Assembly (NCBI RefSeq): GCF_010093025.1
Contig: NZ_CP048114.1
Location: 1,116,001 to 1,180,000, forward strand
Origin: Edaphobacter sp. 12200R-103
GTDB lineage: Bacteria > Acidobacteriota > Terriglobia > Terriglobales > Acidobacteriaceae
Reading direction: 5' to 3'
DNA: 64,000 nt
The notes beneath the pieces were generated by a model. It was not told where the DNA came from and did no database searches. It was given only the letters and a program-made list of their open reading frames with translations. How positions within the stretch are numbered: position 1 is the first letter of the stretch; each line of letters opens with the position of its first letter. Below are positions 9,129-18,586 of the stretch, in pieces. Made by a program: the position numbers and the translations under genes.

Positions 9129-10943
9129 TTACTTCCATTCCTTCGGCCCAGTCCCTGAAAGATCGCGGTCGAGATAGGTGGCCGCACTGATGAGGGCCAG
9201 GTGCGTCAGCGCCTGCGGGAAGTTGCCAAGGTGCTGTGCGCTGCTTCCTAACTCCTCGGAGTAGAGCCCAAGGTGATTCGCATAGCCCAGCATTTTTTCG
9301 AACAGCAACTGTGCTCTTGCTGTTTCGTGAGAGCGAGCAAGCGCCTCGATAAACCAGAAGCAGCAGGCGGTAAAGCTGCCCTCATCTCCTTTCAGGCCGT
9401 CGAAGCCTTCGACATATTTGTAGCGGTAGACGAAGGTGTCGACGGTAAGCTCCTGGTCGATCCTCTTGAGAGTCGACAGCCATTTGGGGTCCGTGGGGCT
9501 GATGAATCGCATCATCGGCATCAGCAGAATGGCAGCGTCTACTACCTTCGCGCCCTTGTACTGGACAAAGGACTGCAGCTCTTCATCCCAGAAGTTGGTA
9601 TGGATGTCGTTCGCGATCTCGTCGCGCGTCTCTTCCATCCACCCGAAAGGGCCTGTCAGCGAGCGTTTCGCTCCCAGGCGAACGGCGCGATCGAAGGCCA
9701 CCCAGCACATCAGCCTGGAATGCAGAAAATGTTTGCGACCGCCGCGCACCTCCCAGATGCCATCGTCCGGCTGGTTCCAGTTGCTAGCCAGCCATCGCAG
9801 CATGCGCTTGACGTTTTCCCAGTCCTCGATGCTCAACCCGTCGCCGTACTTGGCGGCGAGATACACCGAGTCCAGAAACTCGCCATAGATGTCGAGCTGC
9901 AGTTGCTGCCACGCGGCATTTCCAATTCTCACCGGGCGTGAATCTTCATAGCCTCGCAGATTATCCAGTGTCGTCTCAGGAGTCTCATGAGTTCCGTCGA
10001 TGCGATACAGCACCTGCAGCGGTCCCTGGGGTGAGTCATAGTTCAGCCGATCGTGAATCCAGCGCTGAAACTGTGCCGCCTCCTCCTGGAAGCCGAGCCG
10101 CATCATCGCATACAAGACGAAAGAAGAGTCTCGAAGCCAAGTATAACGATAATCCCAGTTGCGCGAACCTCCGATACTTTCAGGAAGCGCAAACGTCGGG
10201 GCTGCCACGATGGAGCCATAATCACGGTCGATCAGCAGCTTCAGCAGGAGACCTGAACGGTTGACCATCTCACGCCATCTGCCCTTGTAGTTCGACTGAC
10301 CAATCCAGTTCCGCCAGTAGTCTGAGGTCTTCTGAAATTCCTCTTCCAACCCCTCCGGTGAGAGATCCTTGCGAGCGTCGGCAGCGTCTTCACTGAAGAC
10401 GAACCATGCAACGTCGCCAGCTTTGAGCCGGAAGGATTGAGCCACGTCATCGCCGTCCAGCTGGAGCTTGAGTGTCGACTGCAGCACAAAAGGCGGTTGA
10501 TCATCGTCATGCAGAAAGAGGACTGCATTTCCGTCATGCTTCGCTGTGTGCGGGACTCTTCCATAATCGAATCGCGGCCGGCATTGCAGGTTGAACTCCA
10601 CGTCTCCGTGAATGACGGCGACGCGCCGCACAATACGTCCAACATCGTCGCCGTTCAAAACAGGCATGAAATCTGTGATCTCTGCAATACCTGCTCCCGA
10701 TAAAAACCGGGTAAGCAGAACATTCGTATCCGGAAGATAGAGCTGTTTGGTGCCGCTATCCTTCAGGTTTGCCTGAATGCAGAAATAGCCGCCCTTCTGC
10801 GGATCAAGCAGCGCTGCAAACACCGTCGGAGAATCGAAGCGTGGGAAGCAGAAAAAATCGATTGCGCCTGTCATGCTGACAAGCGCGAGCGTACGCAGGT
10901 TTCCGATAACGCCGTAGTTTTCAATCGGCAGAAAGTCTGACAT
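9129..10943 (-). CDS. glycoside hydrolase family 15 protein (glucoamylase/trehalase-like)
   Basis: A 604-residue cytoplasmic enzyme (no signal peptide) expected to hydrolyse alpha-glucans or trehalose. The N-terminal beta-sandwich (about 1-230) starts PIENYGVIGNLRTLALVSMT. The (alpha/alpha)6 barrel follows, with the substrate-site motif GGSRNWDYRYTWLRDSSFVL, the GIWEVRGGRKHFLHS stretch that carries a likely catalytic Glu, and the late DEGSFTACCFWFIEAL motif with the second candidate Glu. The ATG at 10943 follows AGGAG with good spacing. The single-chain architecture is typical of bacterial and archaeal GH15; glucoamylase and trehalase cannot be told apart from motifs alone. Confidence 0.92.
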   Translation of the reverse strand: MSDFLPIENYGVIGNLRTLALVSMTGAIDFFCFPRFDSPTVFAALLDPQKGGYFCIQANLKDSGTKQLYLPDTNVLLTRFLSGAGIAEITDFMPVLNGDDVGRIVRRVAVIHGDVEFNLQCRPRFDYGRVPHTAKHDGNAVLFLHDDDQPPFVLQSTLKLQLDGDDVAQSFRLKAGDVAWFVFSEDAADARKDLSPEGLEEEFQKTSDYWRNWIGQSNYKGRWREMVNRSGLLLKLLIDRDYGSIVAAPTFALPESIGGSRNWDYRYTWLRDSSFVLYAMMRLGFQEEAAQFQRWIHDRLNYDSPQGPLQVLYRIDGTHETPETTLDNLRGYEDSRPVRIGNAAWQQLQLDIYGEFLDSVYLAAKYGDGLSIEDWENVKRMLRWLASNWNQPDDGIWEVRGGRKHFLHSRLMCWVAFDRAVRLGAKRSLTGPFGWMEETRDEIANDIHTNFWDEELQSFVQYKGAKVVDAAILLMPMMRFISPTDPKWLSTLKRIDQELTVDTFVYRYKYVEGFDGLKGDEGSFTACCFWFIEALARSHETARAQLLFEKMLGYANHLGLYSEELGSSAQHLGNFPQALTHLALISAATYLDRDLSGTGPKEWK

Positions 10944-11083
10944 CGTCTCCTAATCCTGTCGGGCTCGTCTTATCGCCTGACCTGCCCAGTAATAAGCTCG
11001 CTTGGGATAAGCTTCCCCACACAAAGGTATTACAACTTTGGGACCGTGGTCTCTTTACTGCTGATTTTGTTAGGTTTACATGC

Positions 11084-11281
11084 ATGCATCCTCAGCAGCA
11101 ACCATCGCCAAACTCACGAATCCTGGCGACCATCACGGCCCTCCCCTGGTTGATCATCTGGATAGCGGCACTCATTACCTTGCTTGGAAGGCGCGTCTCG
11201 GACATTCCCTTTGAGTATCCGCTGGCACTTACCCTGACCATCGCATCTCCTTTTGTCGCCTGGTATTTCTTTCGAAGGTGA
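11084..11281 (+). CDS. small two-helix membrane protein, unknown function
   Basis: A 65-residue reading frame with two hydrophobic stretches (residues about 14-34 and 44-61), separated by a short charged loop, ending in FFRR. I do not recognise the family with certainty; it resembles small DUF3311-type membrane proteins. Support for its reality comes from a normal third-position G+C pattern and from its TGA stop lying one base before the ATG of the next gene, as in a translationally coupled pair. No strong Shine-Dalgarno sequence precedes the ATG. Confidence 0.55.
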   Translation: MHPQQQPSPNSRILATITALPWLIIWIAALITLLGRRVSDIPFEYPLALTLTIASPFVAWYFFRR

Positions 11282-11282
11282 G

Positions 11283-12038
11283 ATGATGGTTGGCATGCGA
11301 TCGCTGCTTCGCCTTCCCTATCTTGCCATTCTGTTCGTCTTCTCTCTTCCCATGGCATCCGCCCAGACATCCTCGGACGCATCGTCCATCATGACCGCCG
11401 TCGAAGCATCGCACGATGCGCCGTTGACGACCGATCCCTCCGCATCCTTCTGGCAGAACACGCAACCGGTCTTCATCACCGGAGATACTTTCGGGAACCC
11501 TGTGCCATCGCATCGCACTGAGGTGCGCTCTCGCTGGACCAAAGACAGTTTGTATCTTCTCTACATTGCTCCCTATGAGCAGTTAAACCTCAAGCCTTCG
11601 CCCAGTACGACCACGGAGACCTTTCAGCTTTGGAACTGGGACGTCGCCGAGGCTTTCATCGGATCGGACTTCAACAATATCAAGCTCTATAAGGAGTTTG
11701 AACTCTCACCCCAGGGCGAGTGGGTCGATCTCGATATTAATCTGGACAAAATGGGAGATAAGAATGCCTGGAAGTGGAACTCCGGCTTTCAGGTCAGCGC
11801 GCGCATCGATCGTGAACATAGAATCTGGTACGGCGCAATGCGGATTCCCTTCTCTTCCATCAACTCGCAGGCAACTGCCAAAGAGGGACAAAAGTTCCGG
11901 ATCAACCTCTTTCGCTGCCAGGGGCCTGAAGCGACGCGTCATTATCTTTCCTGGCAGCCAAGCATGAGCAAAACATTCCATGTGCCGGAGCACTTCGGAA
12001 CGTTAGTTCTCGGCGGACCGGTGTCTGATTCACGCTAG
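11283..12038 (+). CDS. exported carbohydrate-binding family 9-like protein
   Basis: A 251-residue secreted protein with a signal peptide (MMVGMRSLLRLPYLAILFVF, cleavage near ASAQ) and a CBM9/DOMON-like beta-sandwich. Typical features are the strand TEVRSRWTKDSLYLLYIAPY, the WNWDVAEAFIG segment, LYKEFELSPQGEWVDLDINL, and the final strands IWYGAMRIPFSSIN and FRINLFRCQG. The frame opens earlier at 11253, but the signal peptide shape and the AAGG at 11275-11278 support a start at ATG 11283 or 11286. The function is presumably binding of a polysaccharide or a heme-type ligand outside the cytoplasm; the ligand is unknown. Confidence 0.85.
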   Translation: MMVGMRSLLRLPYLAILFVFSLPMASAQTSSDASSIMTAVEASHDAPLTTDPSASFWQNTQPVFITGDTFGNPVPSHRTEVRSRWTKDSLYLLYIAPYEQLNLKPSPSTTTETFQLWNWDVAEAFIGSDFNNIKLYKEFELSPQGEWVDLDINLDKMGDKNAWKWNSGFQVSARIDREHRIWYGAMRIPFSSINSQATAKEGQKFRINLFRCQGPEATRHYLSWQPSMSKTFHVPEHFGTLVLGGPVSDSR

Positions 12039-12062
12039 AGCGTATCCACCACTTATGGCGCA

Positions 12063-12096
12063 TTGGCCTGGGAGAATCGCCAAGCCATTTTCTTTT
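12063..12096 (+). terminator. possible terminator after the CBM9-like gene
   Basis: A short inverted repeat TTGGC (12063-12067) / GCCAA (12079-12083) is followed by the T-rich stretch CATTTTCTTTT. The stem is only five pairs, so this is a weak call. Confidence 0.3.
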
Positions 12097-12175
12097 CAAT
12101 GCCTTTCGGAGGTGTCAGAGGAATGCCAGGAGTGCACGTTCAGAACCGCCAAATCAGGATAATTTTGACAGAAAG

Positions 12176-14008
12176 CTAGAAGTTGAACGCTAGTCCTGCC
12201 TGAATCATGCGCGGCGACTGCGCCAGAAACAGCATACGGCCATCGCGTGACAACACAGGCCTGTATCCCTGCTCCAGAAGATTGGTGATGTCGACCGTAG
12301 CTTCAAGACCATCTGGCAGCACTCTGCCGACGCGCACAGGCTGGCGGATCAGGAAACTCAAGTAAGCCTGATCGCTGAAGGCGGCATAGGAGTTGACTGC
12401 GGTGACCATCGCCTCCGGCTGATACCGGTACGAGGCTCGAACCTGTGTTCCGCTGTGAATGACACGACCCTTTAGGGCGACGGTGGCAGTCTGCGCCGCG
12501 CGCGGCCTCAACTCCGTCGAAACCATGTCCAGCCGCACAGGATCCTTACCCGCAGGAGCTGCCAGGGCGCCACCCGTGCTGTACTCCACGGCAACCCACA
12601 GTCCGGGGGTGATCGGCTCGGTCATCAACAGGCTGACTCCCTGAGAGCCGTATCCCGCTCCCATTGTCCTGAAGGTGTCGGTTGCCGTATCGGCGAGAAT
12701 GCCGCCAGCCGCTACAGGCGCCAGATCCGCAACACCAATCGCGCCGCCGCCTGCGAGCATTGATTTCCGGATATTGTCCTTATAGTAGGAGACCTGAATC
12801 AGGCCCCGACCTGCCTTCCGTCCCAGCGTAAACTCCTGGTGCAGGCCGCTGGCCATACGCATCCGGCCCTGCTCCATCACGCCTACGGGAAGCTCCAGTT
12901 CCACTGTATCCAGTCCGGCGAACGACTGCAGATCCCGCGAGGTTGCCATCCGGTAGCCTGCGGTCCACCCTGCTGCAGGATGCGCCGTTACCCGCAGAAA
13001 AGGCCGCGATGCGATGCCGTACCCCGCCCCGCGCAGGACATAGACCGTTCCACCCACTTCAAGATCGACGGAATCTCCGAGCGTGGTCTTCTGGGCCGAA
13101 GCCAGCTGCATTGCGTCAAAGCCTGATGCCCCCGCGGCGCCGATCATCTCCGGGTGTGACTGATAGCTCGCCACCAGGCGGCTGGAGCCCGCCAGTCCAA
13201 AGCGGCGCTGATATCCGGCCTGCAGCGAAGTTGAGGGAGCCCGCAGAGCGGGATCGGTGCGAGTCCCGATATCGGCCCGGATCTCGATATCGGATCCATC
13301 GGGCATCGAACGATCTACCTGGAAGACGTTGTGAACGCCGCCTGTGCCGAAGCCACCATCTCCGGACTGCACCCCCGCCCTCGCCTTGTCTGCAGGCTTT
13401 TTATTTTCGGACGCACTCGACGACAGCATCACCACATCGCCGTTCTCATCGAAGACACGCAGAATCGGCTTGTTGGCGACAGAACGGAGCGTCCAGGTCC
13501 AGTCATCTCGAGGCTCGTCGGCCTTGCGGCGTTCGGCAGGCAGCCACGCGGCAGCGTCGAAGATGGCGTTCATCGTCAGGTTGACGATGGCACGCGCTCC
13601 TGGAGTGAGCTGAAGATTTCCATGCAACGCCGGGACGAACAATGCTGCCGAGGCTCGAACCTCATAGTGGCCGGGAAGAAGATTTGCGATCAGATAACGA
13701 CCGTGAAGATCGGTGTAGGCGGTTCCCACCGGTGCGGCGTTCGGCCCTACCACCTGCACCAGTGCTCCCATCTGGGCCACACCCTGGGCGTTGCGCACGA
13801 TGCCGGAGACCGCTGCAGGTGCAGCAGCCCATCCAGGCATGGATACTGTCATGACGACAGCAGCCAGTATCGCGATCTTCAATCCGGTACGTTCCACAGT
13901 CTTGGCACCTGGGCGTCTACGACTGCTCCCAAAAACCGAAGCCCCCGAACCTGCGGGGCCGTCATTCCAAGGTTGCGCTATGGACCGGTTACGCCAGTTC
14001 TTATCCAC
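12176..14008 (-). CDS. carboxypeptidase-regulatory-domain outer-membrane barrel-like protein
   Basis: Up to 610 residues. After a hydrophobic signal segment (IAILAAVVMTVSMPGWA) comes a carboxypeptidase-regulatory fold (about residues 65-145, VSGIVRNAQGVAQMGALVQV to AIVNLTMNA). A long beta-rich region follows whose C-terminus, LEQGYRPVLSRDGRMLFLAQ then GLAFNF, resembles the end of TonB-dependent receptors, with a terminal Phe. No clear plug domain is visible, and the barrel would be small. The longest start is GTG 14008; GTG 13897 would place the signal peptide directly at the N-terminus and may be the true start. It follows the GWxTD gene on the same strand after 56 bases, so the two may be cotranscribed. 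Function unknown. Confidence 0.8.
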   Translation of the reverse strand: MDKNWRNRSIAQPWNDGPAGSGASVFGSSRRRPGAKTVERTGLKIAILAAVVMTVSMPGWAAAPAAVSGIVRNAQGVAQMGALVQVVGPNAAPVGTAYTDLHGRYLIANLLPGHYEVRASAALFVPALHGNLQLTPGARAIVNLTMNAIFDAAAWLPAERRKADEPRDDWTWTLRSVANKPILRVFDENGDVVMLSSSASENKKPADKARAGVQSGDGGFGTGGVHNVFQVDRSMPDGSDIEIRADIGTRTDPALRAPSTSLQAGYQRRFGLAGSSRLVASYQSHPEMIGAAGASGFDAMQLASAQKTTLGDSVDLEVGGTVYVLRGAGYGIASRPFLRVTAHPAAGWTAGYRMATSRDLQSFAGLDTVELELPVGVMEQGRMRMASGLHQEFTLGRKAGRGLIQVSYYKDNIRKSMLAGGGAIGVADLAPVAAGGILADTATDTFRTMGAGYGSQGVSLLMTEPITPGLWVAVEYSTGGALAAPAGKDPVRLDMVSTELRPRAAQTATVALKGRVIHSGTQVRASYRYQPEAMVTAVNSYAAFSDQAYLSFLIRQPVRVGRVLPDGLEATVDITNLLEQGYRPVLSRDGRMLFLAQSPRMIQAGLAFNF

Positions 14009-14064
14009 GTAAGCCGTGTCGCCTCCTGCCTGCGCACCTCATCAGGGTCTAAGACCAAGACACC

Positions 14065-15792
14065 TCAATCTACAACAAACGGCGCAGATTCTGCGATCTG
14101 CTGCTTCGAAATTCCATCGTCAACCTTGATGGTGATCTCGTATTTGCCGGGCTCCAGGCTTGCCAGCGGCATCGACCGCTCCAGGGTCACCTGGTCCGCA
14201 TTAGGATTCGTCTTCGAGGTAAGCTCCTCGGTATTCAGCAGCACCTGCTTGGTCGCCACATTTGTTACCTGATACTCGATCTTGGCGCCGTTGTGCTTGC
14301 TCTTTTCATCGATTCCGAGGTTATACACCTGCATCCAGAAGTTCAAGTTCTGGTTGCGATGGAACGTTACCGGCTGGCTGCCACCCGACGACACGCGCGG
14401 GCGAATCCGTGTGTTCCCGATCACGAAGTTGCCTGCTCCGATATCTTTCGAAGGAACCCGCTCCATCTGGTCGGCAAGAATCAGAGACGAAGCTGCGAGA
14501 CGATCATCATCGTATTTGGGAACGTTGATGCTGCGCTGCCACCGTCCGATGTGATCGGGGTTGTTCACGTCCTTGATGACAATATCGACCTTGTACAGCC
14601 CAGGACGCAGAGGAATTGACTTCCAGTAAACCGAGGCATTGTTCTGCGTCTTGCCCAGAAGCTCGCTCGGAACCTGCACCTGTACCGTGTCTTCAAAGGG
14701 CTGGATGACGCGATGATTGAGGTTGGAGACCCTGCCCAGGATATTAACCGTGCCCGTCGCTACGCCGTCCTTGTTCTGGAAAGTGATGTCCTTGTTGCGA
14801 ATCTGCAGAGTAATCGGCACCAGGATGGTGTCGTTGGTCACCTTCACATAGTCCGTACGCACATCGAAGAGGAACGGGGGTCCGGTCAGAATCTTCGAGC
14901 TGACCATGTACTGCTCCAGGTCCTTGAACTTGATCTCAGGAGCGGCCATCAGCTTGGCGTACTGGTTCAGACGGTCGAACTGCTTGCTCTGGTTCATCGT
15001 CGACATCGGCCCGGTTCCAAGCTGCTCCAGGCCGCCGCCGGAGAAGCGGTCCTTCTTCTCGGCCATGCCCATCTGCTCATAAAGTGTCGCACCGGCCCCC
15101 GGCACGTACTTCAGCGCATCCTTCTCCGAGCGGTCGATGGTCATGTGATAGTCGCCGCACATGCAGGTATCGACGAACTCAATATCTATATTGTCTCCAA
15201 TGCCCTGCAGATAGCGATAGTGCCACGTCTCGAACGGATAGGTCGAAGTATTGCCTCCGCCTTCATCCATCGGACGCTGATAGTTTCCGCCACTCGGATG
15301 CGAATCGATCGAGTCCGGTTTGCCGTAGGCAATATAGATATGGCCCCGATCCGTCTTCCACCCCGGCTTACCGGCGGCGAAGTGTTCATTCGCGTAGGCG
15401 ATACGGCGATAGTGCTCGTCGCGGTACTCATTGTCAGGAGAATCGGGGTTGGGATTGCGGCGGAGCCAGAACTGCTCAATAAACTGGTCGCGCTCCTCGT
15501 CGTTCGAGAGACTCTTAAAAGCCTGCATCTCCTGGTCGGTGATGATCCAGCGAACGTCCTCGTCCAGCCACTTCTTATAGACGCCCTTCAACTCCTGCCT
15601 CAGCGCCTTCTGCTGTGCGAACTTCTCTTTGTCGCTCAGACGCCGCTTCAACGGATCGGGTTTCTCCTCAACCGAAGTTCCCTGCTTTACGTCTCCCTGC
15701 GTGCTCTGCGCTCGTGCCGGCAGAATCCAGGCTCCGCAAAGAGCCAGTGAGAAGAAGGCCGTTCCACAAACCAAGTGCCGCGAGGTTTTCAT
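14065..15792 (-). CDS. GWxTD domain-containing exported protein
   Basis: A 575-residue exported protein. The signal peptide begins MKTSRHLVCGTAFFSLALCG and ends near PARAQ, so ATG 15792 is chosen rather than the longer frame to 16050; an AGGAG lies 12 bases upstream. The N-terminal half carries the GWxTD domain: KKWLDEDVRWIITDQEMQAF, the QFWLRRNPNPDS stretch, and the name-giving GKPGWKTDRGHIYIAYGKPD. The C-terminal half looks like beta-sandwich repeats (KYEITIKVDD near the end). GWxTD proteins are common in Acidobacteria, often near envelope or secretion genes; no biochemical role can be assigned. A TACAAT hexamer about 40 bases upstream could be its -10. Confidence 0.88.
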   Translation of the reverse strand: MKTSRHLVCGTAFFSLALCGAWILPARAQSTQGDVKQGTSVEEKPDPLKRRLSDKEKFAQQKALRQELKGVYKKWLDEDVRWIITDQEMQAFKSLSNDEERDQFIEQFWLRRNPNPDSPDNEYRDEHYRRIAYANEHFAAGKPGWKTDRGHIYIAYGKPDSIDSHPSGGNYQRPMDEGGGNTSTYPFETWHYRYLQGIGDNIDIEFVDTCMCGDYHMTIDRSEKDALKYVPGAGATLYEQMGMAEKKDRFSGGGLEQLGTGPMSTMNQSKQFDRLNQYAKLMAAPEIKFKDLEQYMVSSKILTGPPFLFDVRTDYVKVTNDTILVPITLQIRNKDITFQNKDGVATGTVNILGRVSNLNHRVIQPFEDTVQVQVPSELLGKTQNNASVYWKSIPLRPGLYKVDIVIKDVNNPDHIGRWQRSINVPKYDDDRLAASSLILADQMERVPSKDIGAGNFVIGNTRIRPRVSSGGSQPVTFHRNQNLNFWMQVYNLGIDEKSKHNGAKIEYQVTNVATKQVLLNTEELTSKTNPNADQVTLERSMPLASLEPGKYEITIKVDDGISKQQIAESAPFVVD

Positions 15793-16061
15793 AGTGCTGC
15801 GATTGCTCCTGATACCAGCCAATATTGTAGTGCGGGTTACATGCCGGTTACAAGCTGTAGAACCACGCTTGAGGCCCCTGATATCATCAGGTTCCGCCTG
15901 GGACTTTTCTTTTTGGACGCTGCGTAAATCGTTCTGGCTCATTTGATACACAAAAAGCATCGCCAGAGCCCGGCAGCATCCGGAAGAAAAGTTCGGGAAC
16001 GCGAGAGGGCCGAGCCTCGTATTTGTATAGCAGAGCATAAAATCCCACAAGCGCAGTCCGG

Positions 16062-17495
16062 ATGGCCCGGAGAAAGACGCAGAGAAAAATCCCGATGAGT
16101 ATCAAAAAGATCGCCTTGATTGCGGTAGGAGTCCTGATCCTCGCAGGAGTCATCGCCGGCGTTATTCGCCACAAGCAGAATTCCATCACCAAGGTAGCCA
16201 CCGGCCACGTCGTGCGCCAGGACATCGTATCCATCGTCAATGGAACTGGCCAGATCAAGCCAAAGACCTACGTCAATGTGGGCGCCACCGCCTTCGGTCG
16301 AATTACGCATCTCTACGTCAAAGAAGGCGACCACGTAAAGAGGGGCCAGCTCGTCGCTACGGTCGAGAGCGAGCAGCCGGCCTCCGCCGTCCAGGCCCAG
16401 ACCGCGACGATTGCAGCGTCGAAGACGGATGTACAGTCCTACATCGCTGCCGAGCGCACTGCCGAAGCCAACGTGGCCCAGGCCAAGGCTGATCTTGAGC
16501 AGAAGCGTTTTGACTACGAACGCGCTCGGGCGCTCTACGAGGACAAGCTGATCGCCAAGCAGGACTATGACGCCAAGAAGGCTGCCTTCGACGTATCTGA
16601 AGCGACGCTGCAACAACGCCAGGCCTCCGTCGCCCAGGCAAAGGCGCAGACTGCCTCGGCCCATGGGCACGTCGAGCAAGCCGTTGCTACCCTGCGCGGC
16701 AATACCTACTCGCTGGGGCTTACACAGAGCAGGGCACCCTTCGATGCCCTTGTGACCAACGTCCCCGTCCGCGAAGGAGAGACCGTCGTCGTCGGCATCC
16801 AGAACGCCGAAGGCTCCACCCTGATGACCCTCGCCGATATGTCGGTCATCACCGCCGAAGTCAAGGTCGACGAGACCGATATCGTCAATGTGGCTCTGAA
16901 CCAGCCAGTCAATGTCACCGTGGATGCCCTTCCCGGCCGCGTCTTCAAAGGTCACGTCACTGAAGTTGGCGATCAGGCGCTGCTTCGCACCACCGGCCTA
17001 GCCACCAGTCAATCCACGACGGGAACTGAGGAAGCAAAGGATTTCAAGGTGGTCGTGACGCTCGATGAGATCTCCGACGACCTCAAGCCCGGTCTGTCCG
17101 CTACCGCAAAGATCACCACGGCGCATCGCTCCGATGTACTGACTATCCCCATCCAGGCGCTGGTGCAGCGTAATCCGGAGATGGAGAAGACCCTCGATCA
17201 GCATGACGGCAAGATGCCTGGAACCAGCGGAGTTGCTGCCAGCACCACCCCGCCCACAGCCAAGGGAGAGGCAATCACCGGCGTCTACGTGCTGCGGAAC
17301 GACCGCAAGAAGCTTCGCGCTGTCTTCGTTCCCGTAAAGACAGGAGTTACCGGAGCCACGGATATCGAGGTATTGGGAGGACTGAAACAAGGAGACGAGA
17401 TCGTTACCGGGCGCTACAAAACTCTTCGCACCCTCAAGAGCGGGACCACCGTCAAAAGAGACAACACGCCGGAGACCCCGGCTGAAGGCTCGTAA
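16062..17495 (+). CDS. periplasmic adaptor of an ABC/RND-type efflux system (HlyD/MacA family)
   Basis: A 477-residue membrane-fusion protein anchored by one N-terminal helix (about residues 16-34). A split biotinyl-lipoyl domain ([20 protein letters not shown], and later [20 protein letters not shown]) flanks a coiled-coil hairpin of about 110 residues rich in Ala, Gln and Lys. Beta-barrel ([20 protein letters not shown]) and membrane-proximal domains follow. ATG 16095 ([12 protein letters not shown]) is an alternative start. The gene is divergent from the GWxTD gene. It is followed by an ABC ATPase, as in MacA-MacB pairs, but no permease gene is present, so the transport partner is unclear. 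Confidence 0.92.
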   Translation: MARRKTQRKIPMSIKKIALIAVGVLILAGVIAGVIRHKQNSITKVATGHVVRQDIVSIVNGTGQIKPKTYVNVGATAFGRITHLYVKEGDHVKRGQLVATVESEQPASAVQAQTATIAASKTDVQSYIAAERTAEANVAQAKADLEQKRFDYERARALYEDKLIAKQDYDAKKAAFDVSEATLQQRQASVAQAKAQTASAHGHVEQAVATLRGNTYSLGLTQSRAPFDALVTNVPVREGETVVVGIQNAEGSTLMTLADMSVITAEVKVDETDIVNVALNQPVNVTVDALPGRVFKGHVTEVGDQALLRTTGLATSQSTTGTEEAKDFKVVVTLDEISDDLKPGLSATAKITTAHRSDVLTIPIQALVQRNPEMEKTLDQHDGKMPGTSGVAASTTPPTAKGEAITGVYVLRNDRKKLRAVFVPVKTGVTGATDIEVLGGLKQGDEIVTGRYKTLRTLKSGTTVKRDNTPETPAEGS

Positions 17496-17643
17496 AGACC
17501 CTTTGGCCGGACGCATGGAGGCCCTTTCTTCAAAGGGAACCTCCCCGATGCCGCCGCCGTATAGTAACGAAAAGGTCTATCCTAGAAATCATCCAGGCCA
17601 TTTCGTGTCGCTCACAGGCCTGGAGAAACAACCGGAGAATCGG

Positions 17644-18396
17644 ATGGCTCTCGAAACCGCAGTCGACACTACCGTCAGCAACGCCGCCGGCCCGCATCCC
17701 GGAGACGTCATCGTCACCGATAATCTCTGGAAGACCTATGAGATGGGCGACCAGGAGGTCCACGCCCTCCGCGGCGTCAATCTTCGCATCCGGCACAACG
17801 AATACGTCGCCATTATGGGGCCGTCCGGCTCCGGCAAATCGACCCTGATGAACCTCATCGGCTGCCTGGATTCGCCTTCACAGGGCAAATACTGGCTGAA
17901 CGGCCACGATGTCTCCGAGCTGAACGACGACGAGCTTGCCCGCATCCGCAACAAGGAGATCGGATTCGTCTTCCAGACCTTCAATCTGCTGGCCCGGGCG
18001 ACCGCGCTCCACAACGTCGAGCTGCCCCTGATCTACAACGGCACCCCTGCGGCGGAGCGCGACCAGCGCGCCAAGGCAGCTCTCGATAGCGTAGGTCTGG
18101 GCACACGTATGCTACACAAGCCCAACGAGCTCTCCGGCGGCCAGCGTCAACGTGTTGCCATCGCTCGCGCTCTCATCAACAATCCGTCGATCATCCTTGC
18201 TGACGAGCCCACTGGAAATCTGGACTCCAAGACCGGCGACGAAATCATGGCGCTCTTCGACGAACTTCACGCCCGCGGCAACACCATCGTCCTGGTCACA
18301 CATGAGCCCGACATCGCAGAGTTCGCTCACAGGGTCGTCACCATCCGCGACGGCGTTATCGCCAGCGACCAGGCGTCCGGGCGAATCCGCACCTAA
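17644..18396 (+). CDS. ABC transporter ATP-binding protein (MacB/LolD type)
   Basis: A 250-residue cytoplasmic ATPase of the group that drives FtsX-like permeases. It has Walker [10 protein letters not shown], the Q-loop [20 protein letters not shown], the signature [15 protein letters not shown], Walker [17 protein letters not shown] and the switch His in [12 protein letters not shown]. The frame opens at 17503, but ATG 17644 has a GGAGAA eight bases upstream and gives the normal length with about 20 extra N-terminal residues. It probably belongs with the adaptor gene ending about 150 bases upstream. The expected FtsX/MacB membrane subunit is not encoded next to it. Confidence 0.93.
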   Translation: MALETAVDTTVSNAAGPHPGDVIVTDNLWKTYEMGDQEVHALRGVNLRIRHNEYVAIMGPSGSGKSTLMNLIGCLDSPSQGKYWLNGHDVSELNDDELARIRNKEIGFVFQTFNLLARATALHNVELPLIYNGTPAAERDQRAKAALDSVGLGTRMLHKPNELSGGQRQRVAIARALINNPSIILADEPTGNLDSKTGDEIMALFDELHARGNTIVLVTHEPDIAEFAHRVVTIRDGVIASDQASGRIRT

Positions 18397-18586
18397 GCTC
18401 TCTTTGGCGATAGAGCGGATGCCATCAGATAGGTCATTCGTTCTAGCCCGTTCGATAGTGGCGGTATGAATTTCAGACCATTCCGTGGGCTGAAATAACT
18501 GGTAATCAACTCCTTACAGCACCCCCTGTTACTCCTCCAGTACCAGCATCCCCGGTTGGACCTTCTGTGCCGTCTAATATGGAGCT
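18397..18586 (+). other. intergenic gap with no clear gene
   Basis: The 190 bases between the ATPase and the next gene contain no convincing reading frame or strong hairpin. Only a TAATAT hexamer immediately upstream of the next start stands out. Confidence 0.5.
18575..18580 (+). promoter_or_regulatory. candidate -10 element of the 909-residue protein gene (leaderless geometry)
   Basis: TAATAT ends six bases before the ATG at 18587. The intervening GGAGCT would be too close to the ATG to act as a Shine-Dalgarno sequence, so transcription starting at the ATG is plausible. Confidence 0.4.

Noticed and set aside
14713..15750. 345-residue plus-strand frame
   Set aside because: It is antisense to the GWxTD gene, whose motifs are unambiguous.
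15793..16050. N-terminal extension of the GWxTD protein
   Set aside because: The internal ATG begins a typical signal peptide, while the extension has no signal or domain and runs into the divergent promoter region.
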